Assembly (NCBI RefSeq): GCF_000143685.1
Contig: NC_014328.1
Coordinates: 2,976,001-3,040,000 of the forward strand
Length of the DNA: 64,000 nucleotides
DNA from: Clostridium ljungdahlii DSM 13528
GTDB lineage: Bacteria; Bacillota; Clostridia; Clostridiales; Clostridiaceae
Direction: 5' to 3'
The stretch's first letter is position 1. Each line of letters starts with the position of its first letter. Positions 34,515 to 43,305 of this stretch are shown one piece after another. The notes under the pieces were generated by a model. It did no database searches, was not told where the DNA came from, and saw only the letters and a list, made by a program, of their open reading frames with translations. The position numbers and the translations under genes are program-made.

Positions 34515-35090
34515 TTAACAAAGAACGATGATTTTATATGGAGTAGTTTGAGCAGGTATGCTCATAGTTGTAGGACCATAGACAACAATTAGATTTCTAT
34601 TTCCAGGGTATCTGTTAAAAAGCTGATCGTTTGTCAAAATTACCTTAGTAGATAGGGTGATATTTAATTTTAAATTTCCATCGCTACTTATAAGTTGATT
34701 GTTAAAATAGTCTACAGTAACATTTTGATATCCTATATTTTTTGCTATAACAATTGCGGGATATTGTGGAGGATAAATAAGAATGGCAGGTGCATTTGCG
34801 TCATAAAATCCAGTTACCTTATCTCCTACTTCTACCACTTCATGATCCACAAAGTAAGTTTCTGGGGATATCACAAAATTTACTGGACCCTTGTCTTTAC
34901 TTTCAAGTGACATTAATTTATAGCAGCCTTCTGATACATCACTTGGGCTAGGGGAAAAATCTTCAATCCTTGTAACAGTACCACTAAAAGCTGCAAATTT
35001 TTGTGTTTTATTCCTAACCTTTGCTTTGAAGAAAGGCTTAACAGCTTGGTTCATGTAATAAGGACAATAAGGAAATTGTCTATTATGCAT
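34515..35090 (-). CDS. Beta-rich protein of unknown function
   Basis: 191 residues. It opens MHNRQFPYCPYYMNQAVKPF, then predicted beta strands: FAAFSGTVTRIEDFSP, CYKLMSLE, GPVNFVISPETYFVD, VGDKVTGFYD, AILIYPPQYPAIVIAK. The order resembles an OB-like or DUF3221-like fold that binds small surfaces. A second half (LKLNITLSTKVILTN ... VVYGPTTMSIP) repeats the pattern and the protein ends PYKIIVLC. No signal peptide. It probably shares a transcript with the gene at 33981. Confidence 0.6.
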   Translation of the reverse strand: MHNRQFPYCPYYMNQAVKPFFKAKVRNKTQKFAAFSGTVTRIEDFSPSPSDVSEGCYKLMSLESKDKGPVNFVISPETYFVDHEVVEVGDKVTGFYDANAPAILIYPPQYPAIVIAKNIGYQNVTVDYFNNQLISSDGNLKLNITLSTKVILTNDQLFNRYPGNRNLIVVYGPTTMSIPAQTTPYKIIVLC

Positions 35091-35205
35091 ATAATACTCC
35101 TTTATATTGATACAGTTAAAACCCCACCATTAATAGTATATGAGGTGTTCTGAAAATTGTTACTCAGTGACCAGTCCCCTTAATTATATCATTTTTAGCA
35201 GTTAC

Positions 35206-35252
35206 GTAACAATTGTTACAGACTAAATTACAGTATTTTAGTACTCTATAAT
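35206..35252 (+). promoter_or_regulatory. Palindromic activator site and -10 box of hcp
   Basis: GTAACAATTGTTAC (35206-35219) is a perfect 14 bp palindrome. TATAAT at 35247-35252 has no good -35 box at the right distance, so an activator is expected; the palindrome is centred about 46 bp before the likely start. From memory, GTAAC-N4-GTTAC is the motif proposed for HcpR-type Crp/Fnr regulators of hcp in clostridia. Confidence 0.55.
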
Positions 35253-35314
35253 CATAGCAAAGAAAGTACTAAATTCGTAGGTATAAATTTTAAGTTGAAA
35301 GGTGGAATCCTTAA

Positions 35315-37018
35315 ATGTCAATGTTTTGTTATCAATGTCAAGAAACAGCTGGATGCAAGGGGTGTACTAAAGTAGGAGTTTGTGGTAAGAATGAAAATGT
35401 TGCAAAAGCTCAAGACTTATTAATATATGTAACTAAGGGATTAGCTATTGTAAGCAATGAAGGAAGAAAAGTTGGAGTTAAAGACAGCAATGTTGATAAA
35501 GTTATAGTAGAAAATTTATTTACAACGATTACAAATGCTAACTTTCACAGAGATTTTATTTTAGGCAGGGTAAAAGAAACTTTAAAAATAAGAGAAAATT
35601 TAAAATCTAAAGTAATTAGTGCTGGCGGTAAAGTTGGAGAAGTAAAAGTAACTGGTGGCTTTTTCAAGAAGATATTTGGAATACAAACCACAGAGATGAT
35701 TATGCCAGATGCAGCAGTTTGGACAGCTGATAATACTATAGAATTTGATGCAAAAGCTGAAAAAGTTGGAGTGCTTGCAACAAAAAATGAAGATATAAGA
35801 AGCTTAAGAGAACTTATCACTTATGGATTAAAAGGATTGTCTGCTTATATGAAGCATGCAATGAATTTGAATTACAATAGTGAAGAGATTCATGCATTTA
35901 TGGCAAAAGCATTGTCAGCTACAATAGATAACAGCTTAACTGTTGATGATCTAGTAGCTTTATCACTTGAAGCAGGTAAATTTGGTGTAGATGGCATGGC
36001 ATTACTTGATAAAGCTAATACTGAAAGTTATGGACATCCTGAAATAACAACCGTTGATATTGGAGTTAGAAGTAATCCAGGAATATTAATTTCAGGACAT
36101 GACTTAAAAGACTTAGAAATGTTACTGGAACAAACAGAAGGAACTGGAGTAGATGTATATACTCATGGTGAAATGCTTGCCGGACAATACTATCCTAAAT
36201 TTAAAAAGTATAAGCACTTTGCAGGAAATTATGGTAATGCATGGTGGAAGCAAAAAGAAGAATTTGAAAAATTTAATGGCCCAATCATCATGACTACAAA
36301 TTGTTTAGTTATACCAAAAGACACCTATAAGAATAGATTATTTACGACAGGTGATACGGGAATGCCAGGATGTAGCCATATAGAAGTTAAAGCTGATGGA
36401 ACAAAAGATTTTTCTAAGGTTATAAAAATGGCCAAGAAATGCAGTGCACCTACAGAAATAGAAAAAGGACAAATAGTTGGTGGATTTGCTCATAATCAAG
36501 TTTTAGCTTTAGCTGATAAGGTTGTAGAAGCTGTTAAATCAGGTGCTATAAAGAGATTCTTTGTGATGGCTGGATGTGATGGAAGGGCAAAATCAAGAGA
36601 TTATTATACAGAATTTGCTTCAAAGTTACCAAAAGATACAGTTATATTAACTGCAGGTTGTGCTAAATATAAATATAACAAATTGAATTTAGGTGATATT
36701 GGTGGAATTCCAAGGATATTAGATGCAGGACAATGTAATGACTCATATTCATTAGTTGTTATAGCACTCAAGCTTCAAGAAGTATTTGGGTTGAAGAATA
36801 TAAATGAACTACCTATATCATATAATATAGCTTGGTATGAACAAAAAGCTGTAATAGTATTATTATCATTATTACACTTAGGTGTTAAGAACATTCACTT
36901 AGGACCAACGCTTCCTGCGTTCCTTTCAGCAAATGTTGCTAAGGTATTAGTGGATAACTTTGGAATAGGTGGAATAACTGATGTTGAAAATGATTTTAAG
37001 AAGCTTATGGAAATCTAA
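35315..37018 (+). CDS. hcp: Hydroxylamine reductase (hybrid cluster protein)
   Basis: 567 residues. N-terminal cysteines C5 and C8 ([14 protein letters not shown]) bind a conventional FeS cluster. Hybrid-cluster ligands are visible as H in [11 protein letters not shown] in [16 protein letters not shown] in TNCLVIP, C in [13 protein letters not shown] in [12 protein letters not shown] and C/E in [10 protein letters not shown]. The enzyme acts as NO or hydroxylamine reductase in nitrosative-stress defence. AAAGGTGG precedes ATG 35315. It is monocistronic, ending in a strong hairpin, and has an activator-type palindrome upstream. Confidence 0.96.
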   Translation: MSMFCYQCQETAGCKGCTKVGVCGKNENVAKAQDLLIYVTKGLAIVSNEGRKVGVKDSNVDKVIVENLFTTITNANFHRDFILGRVKETLKIRENLKSKVISAGGKVGEVKVTGGFFKKIFGIQTTEMIMPDAAVWTADNTIEFDAKAEKVGVLATKNEDIRSLRELITYGLKGLSAYMKHAMNLNYNSEEIHAFMAKALSATIDNSLTVDDLVALSLEAGKFGVDGMALLDKANTESYGHPEITTVDIGVRSNPGILISGHDLKDLEMLLEQTEGTGVDVYTHGEMLAGQYYPKFKKYKHFAGNYGNAWWKQKEEFEKFNGPIIMTTNCLVIPKDTYKNRLFTTGDTGMPGCSHIEVKADGTKDFSKVIKMAKKCSAPTEIEKGQIVGGFAHNQVLALADKVVEAVKSGAIKRFFVMAGCDGRAKSRDYYTEFASKLPKDTVILTAGCAKYKYNKLNLGDIGGIPRILDAGQCNDSYSLVVIALKLQEVFGLKNINELPISYNIAWYEQKAVIVLLSLLHLGVKNIHLGPTLPAFLSANVAKVLVDNFGIGGITDVENDFKKLMEI

Positions 37019-37079
37019 AGTATATAAATTCATATAAGTAAAATGGCTCTATTTACGATATGGTGGATAAGTTGTCATA

Positions 37080-37124
37080 AAAAACTGTTAGTCAGATATG
37101 TGGATATCTGGCTAACAGTTTTTC
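37080..37124. terminator. Bidirectional terminator between hcp and FAD oxidoreductase
   Basis: AAAACTGTTAG (37081-37091) pairs with CTAACAGTTTT (37112-37122), and inner CAGATAT with ATATCTG. T runs follow on both strands, so it can serve both converging genes. Confidence 0.85.
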
Positions 37125-37136
37125 CTATTTTTCTTA

Positions 37137-38243
37137 TTAAAAATTATACTTATTCCATAATTTCATTAATGGAGTCATCCCTTGAAGTACATCAATTTTA
37201 CTATCAGTACTACATATTGTATCGATGATTTTATGTAATAATTTATTATCTAAATTTTTAATTGCAAAATCCAAATCCTTGTCATTTAAATTTTCCAAGA
37301 ACCTTCTTAAAACAAGGGAGTGATTATAGTTTTTAAATAAGGGTTTAACAAGTTTTTCATATTTTCCTATTCCACATATATCATAAGCTGAATATATCCC
37401 CGTAAGTATTGATGCAAATTGCCCAAATCCTAATCCAGGAGAAAGAGCTCCAAAACAATTCCCAACAAAATAAGTATTATCAACCTTGGGTACATTACAT
37501 ATTCCCGTCATATATTTTGTAATCTCAAACTTATCTGTTATTCTAAATTTTTGATCTAAATCTTTGCAAACTAAATTATAAAATCTTTCCCATATTGTAT
37601 TTATATCTAATTTTATATTATCAGGATAGTCAGGGTAAGCTATAACAATATTAGCTTCTTTTTCAGAAAATGGTACAACCCATGCATATCCTTTAGGTAT
37701 GATGTCATAATTAAACCATGCATGCGAAATATCTGTAGCAAATTTACCTTCAACTGTTACACCTCTTAATGTAAATGTAAGATCACACTTGTAATTTCCT
37801 AAATGTGAAGCATATTCTCCATCTCCTGTTGCTAATATTACATACTCAAAATTTTTACATACTTCTTCATATTCACAAGTTGAATTAAAATTAATTTTTG
37901 TCATCAATTGTTTCTCTAATTGACATTCATATGAATTTTCATGCCTTCCCCTAACATTTGTGTATCCGATTTTTCCATCAATACTTCCTATTTGCTTTTT
38001 TGAATGGACAACTAATTTATTAACAGCATTTATTGGTTTCAAATGTATATCATAATTCTTAGAGAGAAAATGCAGAGAATCTTTAATAGGTCTATCTAGT
38101 AAACTAAACATTGCCTCAGCATTAACAAATCTATCTCCAACACAATTTCTTCTTTCAAAAATTGTTGGTATAATTCCATGTTTCTCTAATGTTATTGCAC
38201 AAGATAAGCCTGACATCCCAGCACCTAAAATAGCAATTTTCAC
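37137..38243 (-). CDS. FAD-dependent oxidoreductase (geranylgeranyl-reductase-like)
   Basis: From GTG 38243 (AGGAGG 8 bp upstream) the product is 368 residues. KIAILGAGMSGLSCAITLEK is the FAD-binding Rossmann loop (GxGxxG) with the acidic E in IFERR at the end of strand 2; FEYVILATGDGEYASHLG is the second dinucleotide motif, and GNCFGALSPGLGFGQFASIL resembles the GD-like motif of geranylgeranyl reductase/PHBH-type flavoproteins. The substrate is not evident. It stands alone, ending at a terminator shared with hcp. Confidence 0.75.
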   Translation of the reverse strand: MKIAILGAGMSGLSCAITLEKHGIIPTIFERRNCVGDRFVNAEAMFSLLDRPIKDSLHFLSKNYDIHLKPINAVNKLVVHSKKQIGSIDGKIGYTNVRGRHENSYECQLEKQLMTKINFNSTCEYEEVCKNFEYVILATGDGEYASHLGNYKCDLTFTLRGVTVEGKFATDISHAWFNYDIIPKGYAWVVPFSEKEANIVIAYPDYPDNIKLDINTIWERFYNLVCKDLDQKFRITDKFEITKYMTGICNVPKVDNTYFVGNCFGALSPGLGFGQFASILTGIYSAYDICGIGKYEKLVKPLFKNYNHSLVLRRFLENLNDKDLDFAIKNLDNKLLHKIIDTICSTDSKIDVLQGMTPLMKLWNKYNF

Positions 38244-38622
38244 AGAAAGCACCTCCTATTTTGTATAGTTTTTGCAACTTATAAATTTTGTATACAAAAT
38301 AGATTATCTTACTCCAATGTAATATGCTACTTCTCTCGAATATTTTTTTATAAATATACTTTTCAAAATAGTTCCTCAGAAATGCCCAAATAAAATTATT
38401 TTTTGTTTATCATATTTTACTTTTAAGTATTCTTTATTGATCAGTGCAATGGGTGTTTCCAGAATCTAAAAACATTGCTGCTGTTTCAGAATGTTCACCG
38501 GTAAAGGCGAGCAGCTAGTTGATACCCTCTTTAATTTTTTCTTAGCAAAATAGCCTTTTTCAGCTAGCTCAAAAGTTTTATCATTTGCAATTAACCAAGT
38601 GGAAGTAGTTTCTTCTTTACAG
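38244..38622. other. Intergenic region, no recognised gene
   Basis: AT-rich. On the minus strand there is a stretch reading KETTSTWLIANDKTFELAEK directly after the IstA remnant, but it lacks a start and matches no family I know. It is probably decayed coding DNA. Confidence 0.35.
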
Positions 38623-38790
38623 TTATTTTGAGTAAAGGTAAAATGTGACTTTTTGATTATAATCCTCTTTCTCTATACACTTCTTAACCGTTCTCCAATC
38701 ATGCCCTGTTTTTCTAGCAACACTATTGATGGACGTTCCTTTCTGTATGCAGCATTTTCTAATATACTTTTCTTGTTTCGTTGTCAACAT
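38623..38790 (-). pseudogene. IS21-type transposase (IstA) N-terminal remnant
   Basis: From ATG 38790 the frame reads MLTTKQEKYIRKCCIQKGTS, then INSVARKTGHDWRTVKKCIE, the helix-turn-helix that opens IS21-family IstA proteins. It stops after 55 residues, whereas IstA is around 400-500 residues with a DDE domain. No IstB gene is found. This is a leftover of an insertion sequence near selC. Confidence 0.6.
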
Positions 38791-38908
38791 CCTTCTTCTA
38801 AAATAGGGTGTTCTTTCTTTTAGTTAATTTTATTATTGTATAACATTCACATTAAAATATATAATGGATGCTTTTTGGATTAAAAAAGTTATAAATTTCT
38901 ACTAAATA

Positions 38909-38951
38909 AAAAGACATCTAGTAAACTTTACAAATTTACTAGATGTCTTTT
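38909..38951 (-). terminator. Terminator of tRNA-Sec
   Basis: AAAAGACATCTAGTAAA (38909-38925) and TTTACTAGATGTCTTTT (38935-38951) are perfect 17 bp arms. On the minus strand it starts 10 bp after the tRNA 3' end and is followed by T residues. Confidence 0.85.
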
Positions 38952-38961
38952 ATCCTATTAA

Positions 38962-39058
38962 TGGCGGGAATATGTGGGAATCGAACCCACCCGTCATGGT
39001 CTTAGCACGGCAGAACGGTTTTGAAGACCGCCAGGAACACCAGAACCTATCTACTCCC
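38962..39058 (-). tRNA. selC: tRNA-Sec (anticodon UCA)
   Basis: 97 nt on the minus strand. It starts GGGAGTAGATAGGTTCTGG, has the anticodon stem-loop GGTCTTCAAAACC (anticodon TCA), a long variable arm (GTTCTGCCGTGCTAAGACC with ATGACGG), a T arm GTGGGTTCGATTCCCAC, and ends in encoded CCA. The 8 bp acceptor stem and long extra arm are the marks of selenocysteine tRNA. It is needed to read the UGA codons of grdA and grdH in the same window. A perfect terminator follows. Confidence 0.95.
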
Positions 39059-39229
39059 ATATTTAATTACACAAAGTATTATAAGATGTACCATTTATTA
39101 TGTCAACATTTTTCGTCTATTTTCTTATCACTTTATGTTATTAATTGTATCATATTTTATGATACAGCTATAATATAATTAAGCTGTTTACTAAATCAAA
39201 GTAGCTTTTTTATAATTCTTTAAACTTCC

Positions 39230-39345
39230 TATGATCTTCTAACAAAAAAACAATCCTCTGATATCTTTACTAAAATACCTTCATCCACTATAGAATCAAA
39301 TACCATTCTAAAGCTTTTAACGACTTTCTTTTATAAATCCTAATG
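39230..39345 (-). pseudogene. Possible selB 3'-end remnant
   Basis: The minus strand contains MVFDSIVDEGILVKISEDCF, then a shift of frame and LEDHRKFKEL. This looks like the last winged-helix domain of the selenocysteine elongation factor SelB (x-x-L-V-K-x-S-x-D/E-x-x-F). In several clostridia selB lies directly upstream of selC, the arrangement seen here. The remnant is short, so the identification is tentative. A functional selB must lie elsewhere. Confidence 0.35.
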
Positions 39346-39360
39346 ATATATAATATTTAA

Positions 39361-39480
39361 ATGTATTTTTTGAAACTATGGATACTTCCAAGACCACTTT
39401 TTACAAACTTATAAAGTGCATCTAGATTGTTCACTTCAAAATACACATCTATATTTGAAATATCAATGCTTCTATTTGAT
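39361..39480 (-). pseudogene. VOC/glyoxalase-like domain remnant
   Basis: The minus strand reads SIDISNIDVYFEVNNLDALY followed by KFVKSGLGSIHSF. The pattern (V-x-Y-F-x-V-x-D/N-L-D-x-x-Y/x) is typical of the second beta-alpha unit of vicinal-oxygen-chelate proteins. Both ends are missing and stops flank it. Confidence 0.35.
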
Positions 39481-39622
39481 TAAACTCCATTAAAATATCC
39501 TCCTGGTTACATGATTGTTCATCAATTTTCGTTATTTTACACAAGATAGAATTTTATGGTGCACTTATTTAACTCTTTCTATATAATACTTTAAACAAGT
39601 ACTCTCTTAGTCCTTCGCTTGA

Positions 39623-39814
39623 TTACTTAGCTTGCTCTCGATCCCAGTTCTGGAATCCTTTACTGCTCTTAAAACCTAACTCTCCTCCTTTAACCATCTT
39701 TCTTAAAAGAGTAGATGCCTCATTAGACTTATCAAGATGTTCTAATATATATAGTATGTATAATTCCTATCATATCTGCATTCTCTATAAATTCTAAATG
39801 AGGCAATCTTATCT
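39623..39814 (-). pseudogene. 3-hydroxyacyl-CoA dehydrogenase C-terminal remnant
   Basis: The minus strand reads PHLEFIENADMIGIIHTIYI, then after a one-base shift LEHLDKSNEASTLLRKMVKG followed by GELGFKSSKGFQNWD and a stop. This is the end of the C-terminal domain of 3-hydroxybutyryl-CoA dehydrogenase, where G-x-L-G-x-K-x-G/S-x-G-F-x-x-W/Y is nearly invariant. The NAD domain is absent. Between 39812 and the grdD stop nothing else is seen. Confidence 0.6.
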
Positions 39815-39870
39815 TCAATCAAATTATTTTTTCATAAAACCACTTAACTCGTTGATATACCGGTTTTAAA

Positions 39871-41025
39871 TTATTTAAATCCATTTTTTTTCAATGCGTT
39901 TATAGCTTTATCAGCTTCATCTTCTGCTACTAAAACTATTGGTCCAGTGCAGCCCATTCCACTCTCAGAATATATTCCTTCCTTCCAAAGTGACTTACAA
40001 GCATCTTCAAGCTCAAGAATATCAATTCCAGGTATCCCATAGGTTACTACTTTTTTAGGTGGAATCTTAACTTCTTCTACTGCAGCTGCAGGCTTTTCCT
40101 TTTCAAGGATTTTTCCTATTATTTCTTTTAAACCTGCTGCATTAGCATTTTTATACTCAACATCAGCAAGCTGTAGTAGCTTATTCTTCGCAGAAAGTGC
40201 ACAATATTTTAATGCTTCACAAATTAATGGAGCTCCAGATGCTCTAGATACTATATTAATTATCTTATCATAGCCTTCTCCTATTCCTGGGCCATATCCA
40301 TATCCAGTAGTTTCATAGTTCCCACCTGTTGTAAATGATGCAAATATCTTCACAAGTAAGTTACCTGTTAAGGAGTCACAAACCATAACATCAGGTGTTC
40401 CTGCCAACAGGTCATTTCCTCTCATGACTGAACCTCCATCAGCTCTTAAAGATTCACTAAAAGAAAATTTATATCCTCTACTTTGCAATTCTTTAAGTGC
40501 TCTCTCAACACCTCTAGCCCCATCTACATTTAATATGCCAATCTTAGGATCTTTTATTCCGCAAGCTTTTGCAACGGCTATTCCATTTATAGTATTTTTA
40601 ATCATTCCTTCAACCCTATGGGTAGATGTTGTTCCTGTAGTTGTAGCAATTATCATTTCTTTTCCTAACCCTGGAGTAGTAACTTTTCCAACTGTTGAAA
40701 CTCCTATAGGAAAATCAAAATGCTGAGTGACACATCCGTCTATTACTTTATTATCTAACAACTCTACCATTTTTTTATGGCCTTCTTCAGCATCACTAAC
40801 CTCAACTATTTCAAAGTCTCCTTCAACTTTAGGTCCTATTAAAACTATATCAAAATCACCATATTTGCTCTTGGCAAGTGCTGCAGCTTTAATCATCTCG
40901 TCCACACCATGTTCTGAACCAAACGTAGTTAATCCAATTTTAACTTTTTTTCCGAAGCTTCCACTTATTATTCCATCAGCTATTTCATTAAATACTTCTG
41001 AAATTACTTTTTTAGTTTGCTCCAC
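39871..41025 (-). CDS. grdD: Glycine/betaine reductase complex, protein C alpha subunit (GrdD)
   Basis: 384 residues. With GrdC it forms protein C, which takes the selenium-bound carboxymethyl group from GrdA and releases acetyl phosphate by arsenolysis-like phosphorolysis. The fold is related to phosphate acetyltransferase/PlsX-type enzymes (LTTFGSEHGVDEMIKAA, GILNVDGARGVERALKE, MVCDSLTGNLLVKIFASF). The C-terminal cysteine in SGMGCTGPIVLV corresponds to the reactive Cys known near residue 359 of GrdD. GTG start 41025 with GAGGAGG upstream. Last gene of the operon; no obvious terminator after it. Confidence 0.95.
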   Translation of the reverse strand: MEQTKKVISEVFNEIADGIISGSFGKKVKIGLTTFGSEHGVDEMIKAAALAKSKYGDFDIVLIGPKVEGDFEIVEVSDAEEGHKKMVELLDNKVIDGCVTQHFDFPIGVSTVGKVTTPGLGKEMIIATTTGTTSTHRVEGMIKNTINGIAVAKACGIKDPKIGILNVDGARGVERALKELQSRGYKFSFSESLRADGGSVMRGNDLLAGTPDVMVCDSLTGNLLVKIFASFTTGGNYETTGYGYGPGIGEGYDKIINIVSRASGAPLICEALKYCALSAKNKLLQLADVEYKNANAAGLKEIIGKILEKEKPAAAVEEVKIPPKKVVTYGIPGIDILELEDACKSLWKEGIYSESGMGCTGPIVLVAEDEADKAINALKKNGFK

Positions 41026-41087
41026 GCTGCTCCCTCCTCTTTGTTAGTATCTATTCAATACTTTCTACTGTCTATAAATACCATTGT

Positions 41088-42626
41088 TTATTCTTCCATC
41101 ATTTTAGATGCAAATTTTTTTAATTCTTCAGCTATCATGTTCTTAATTTCTTCCTTTGAAACTGCTGCAGCCGAACTATCTGAATCACCATTATTTTTTT
41201 CAACCAAAATTGAAATTCCATCGAACAAGTTAGTCATTCTTCCTAAGAACAAGCTTCCTTTTCCTATTAACATAAAGTTATTTAATTTTCCTGACATTAT
41301 ATGTTCAATACCATGACCAATTATAGGTACTCCTGATGGTATATGACCTTGTGTTGGTGCATATCCTGGGTATCCATGTTTTACAACAAAATTTGCTAAC
41401 TCTTTTCTCTCTAATTGTCCGCTCTTTACCGCAAGTGCTCCTATCATCTTATAGTTTTGAGTTGGAACATCTCCTGCTCCTGCTGGTTCTGTTATATCTG
41501 GAGTTTGAAGTTCTGGAGCAAATTTATCAACATCGGTAATTTTTAGTCCATTCTTACTTAATGGATCTGAAACCAATGCTTCCAAAACTGCTTGTGGTGC
41601 AGCACCATGTCCAATGCTATGTCTTCCTATTACATCTGTCCTTAATATCGGACTTACACCATCATTTTCAGATATTAGTATTGCAAATCCTCCTAAGCAA
41701 TCTTCTAAAACAGGTAATCCCTTTTTAACATGATCTTTACCATTCATCCCAAGCTTAGCAGTAGCTCCACCAGCAAAAACTATTACATTTTTATAAATTC
41801 CAGCTTTAACCAATGCTGCTGCTGCAACTATTGAGTGTGAAGGGCCAGCACAAAAGCCTCTCATATCTGAGCCTGTAGCTCCTTTAATTCCTGCAATTTC
41901 ACCGCAAGCCTTAGCTATGTTTCCACCGCCTCTCTGATTCATATCGCCTATAGCTTCTTCTGAACATTCAATTAAGTATTCTACCTCATTAACGTCTACT
42001 CCTGAATTCTTTACTAGATGCATTAATGCAAGAACTCCTGAAGCCTTAACAGCTAAATTTTCAACAATAATATGTGAAGTTAGATTTTTATCAAACTCAT
42101 GAGCTCTTTTTACACAACCAACAAGCTTACCATTATCATATAATCCTTCAGCTACATGATTTTGTAACAGCTTTTCTATTTCAGATAAGTCAATTCCTTC
42201 CTTTAACTCGTCAGCTTTAATCTTTAAAACAGCGTGAGACTTAAACTTTTCTCTAACAGCCTCTGTGAAATTCTTCTCTAACAAAACAAGGTCAAATACG
42301 TCACTTATCTTCATTAAACCATAGAACTCATCCTGCGGCATGATTTCACCAAACTTACCAAATCTAGATAAGCCTTCAACCTTTTCATTATACCATGGTC
42401 TCTTTCTTTCACTTAATTCTTCTGGAGTCATATTTCCGATATAAGTTTGATTTGGTGCATAACTAACAACATCTTCAAAAGATCTTAAGTGATTTGGTAT
42501 CTCCTTTAAATATTCTGATTCTGGATTTGTTTCTCTTTCTAGGGTTTGAGTAGTACCATTGTGCAATATCATATCTGGTGTATTTACTAATACATAAGCC
42601 GCATTTTTAATTACTGGAAAACTCAT
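41088..42626 (-). CDS. grdC: Glycine/betaine reductase complex, protein C beta subunit (GrdC)
   Basis: 512 residues from ATG 42626 (GGAGG upstream; the ATG at 42641 lies in that site). A FabH/thiolase-like fold with conserved GFCAGPSHSIVAAAALVKAG, NAAYVLVNTPDMILHNG at the N-terminus and GIEHIMSGKLNNFMLIGKGS near the end. Partner of GrdD, 62 bp upstream of it. The protein C pair is common to glycine, sarcosine and betaine reductases, so one set can serve all. Confidence 0.95.
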   Translation of the reverse strand: MSFPVIKNAAYVLVNTPDMILHNGTTQTLERETNPESEYLKEIPNHLRSFEDVVSYAPNQTYIGNMTPEELSERKRPWYNEKVEGLSRFGKFGEIMPQDEFYGLMKISDVFDLVLLEKNFTEAVREKFKSHAVLKIKADELKEGIDLSEIEKLLQNHVAEGLYDNGKLVGCVKRAHEFDKNLTSHIIVENLAVKASGVLALMHLVKNSGVDVNEVEYLIECSEEAIGDMNQRGGGNIAKACGEIAGIKGATGSDMRGFCAGPSHSIVAAAALVKAGIYKNVIVFAGGATAKLGMNGKDHVKKGLPVLEDCLGGFAILISENDGVSPILRTDVIGRHSIGHGAAPQAVLEALVSDPLSKNGLKITDVDKFAPELQTPDITEPAGAGDVPTQNYKMIGALAVKSGQLERKELANFVVKHGYPGYAPTQGHIPSGVPIIGHGIEHIMSGKLNNFMLIGKGSLFLGRMTNLFDGISILVEKNNGDSDSSAAAVSKEEIKNMIAEELKKFASKMMEE

Positions 42627-42674
42627 TTTTAAAACCTCCATTCATTATGTTCAGTTATTATATATTCAAAAACA

Positions 42675-42692
42675 GCATGCATTGCTGCATGC
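42675..42692 (-). terminator. Hairpin between grdA and grdC
   Basis: GCATGC (42675-42680) and GCATGC (42687-42692) pair over a 6-base loop, followed on the minus strand by TGTTTTT. It lies 30 bp after the grdA stop and looks like a partial terminator or an RNA 3'-end stabiliser, which would raise grdA over grdCD. Confidence 0.6.
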
Positions 42693-42721
42693 CATCTTTA
42701 GCCTGTTAAAGTTGTTGATAA

Positions 42722-43198
42722 CTATTTATTGTACTTTGAATATTCATCTCTAATAGGCTTTACTTCACTAATAATTTCATCAACATCAAGAACCATTTCC
42801 ATCATTCCACATTGTTCATCATAAACAGCTGGATCAAATTCTGCTTTAACTTCTGGTTCTACTACATGATATACTCCAAGACCTAATGCTATTCCTGCAA
42901 GTGGTCCTGCGAATGTTGGATCTCCAGCAGCTACAGTTTCTGCTGACAGACCTGAAGCCTCTGCCTCAGCTCCTCCTATTAATACAATCACATTTTCAGC
43001 ACCATATTTTTCAGTTAAATCAATTACTCTTTGTTGGATCTCCAGATCCATAGCACCTGCGGCTGTTCAAACAAAACATTCTGTGGAGGCAAATACAACT
43101 TCTCCTTTGGCACTTTTAACACATTCTTCAATAGCTGGACCTGGAATTCCATCCCTGTCACCTATTGCAATTATTTTTTTCCCTTCTAATAAACTCAT
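42722..43198 (-). CDS. grdA: Glycine/betaine reductase protein A, selenoprotein (GrdA)
   Basis: 158 residues with selenocysteine at position 44, encoded by the in-frame TGA at 43067-43069. The motif C41-F-V-Sec44 is the known CxxU redox centre of GrdA. N-terminus [20 protein letters not shown] and the long conserved [20 protein letters not shown] region fit the family, as does the length. Protein A carries the carboxymethyl group as a selenoether from protein B to protein C and is re-reduced by thioredoxin. GGAGG precedes ATG 43198. A conventional gene finder would miss the first 49 codons. Confidence 0.97.
43036..43049 (-). promoter_or_regulatory. SECIS-like hairpin in grdA
   Basis: On the minus strand GGATC-TGGA-GATCC forms a short stem-loop beginning 17 nt after the UGA codon. 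Position and the GG in the loop fit bacterial SECIS elements recognised by SelB. Confidence 0.6.
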
Positions 43199-43228
43199 AA
43201 CTTTTTCCTCCTTTTAGTCGGAAACACA

Positions 43229-43288
43229 GGGTAATTTTACCCATTTGCTCCCACTCATAAATTATCTGTTAAAGGCCATTTAGGCCTT
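43229..43288 (-). promoter_or_regulatory. Two hairpins in the trxA-grdA gap
   Basis: AAGGCC/GGCCTT (43272-43288, 5-base loop) and GGGTAATTTTACCC (43229-43242) lie between the trxA stop and the grdA ribosome site. With the hairpin after grdA they bracket the grdA message, a likely site of processing or attenuation. Confidence 0.45.
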
Positions 43289-43305
43289 CAATATAATAAA
43301 TTTAA

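Noticed and set aside
39361..39480. Intact VOC protein gene
   Set aside because: Only about 35 residues are readable and stops flank both sides.
42722..43051. A short grdA gene starting at an internal ATG
   Set aside because: The frame continues upstream through TGA 43067 into a conserved GrdA N-terminus with its own ribosome site at 43198, and tRNA-Sec is present in the window. The TGA is selenocysteine, not a stop.
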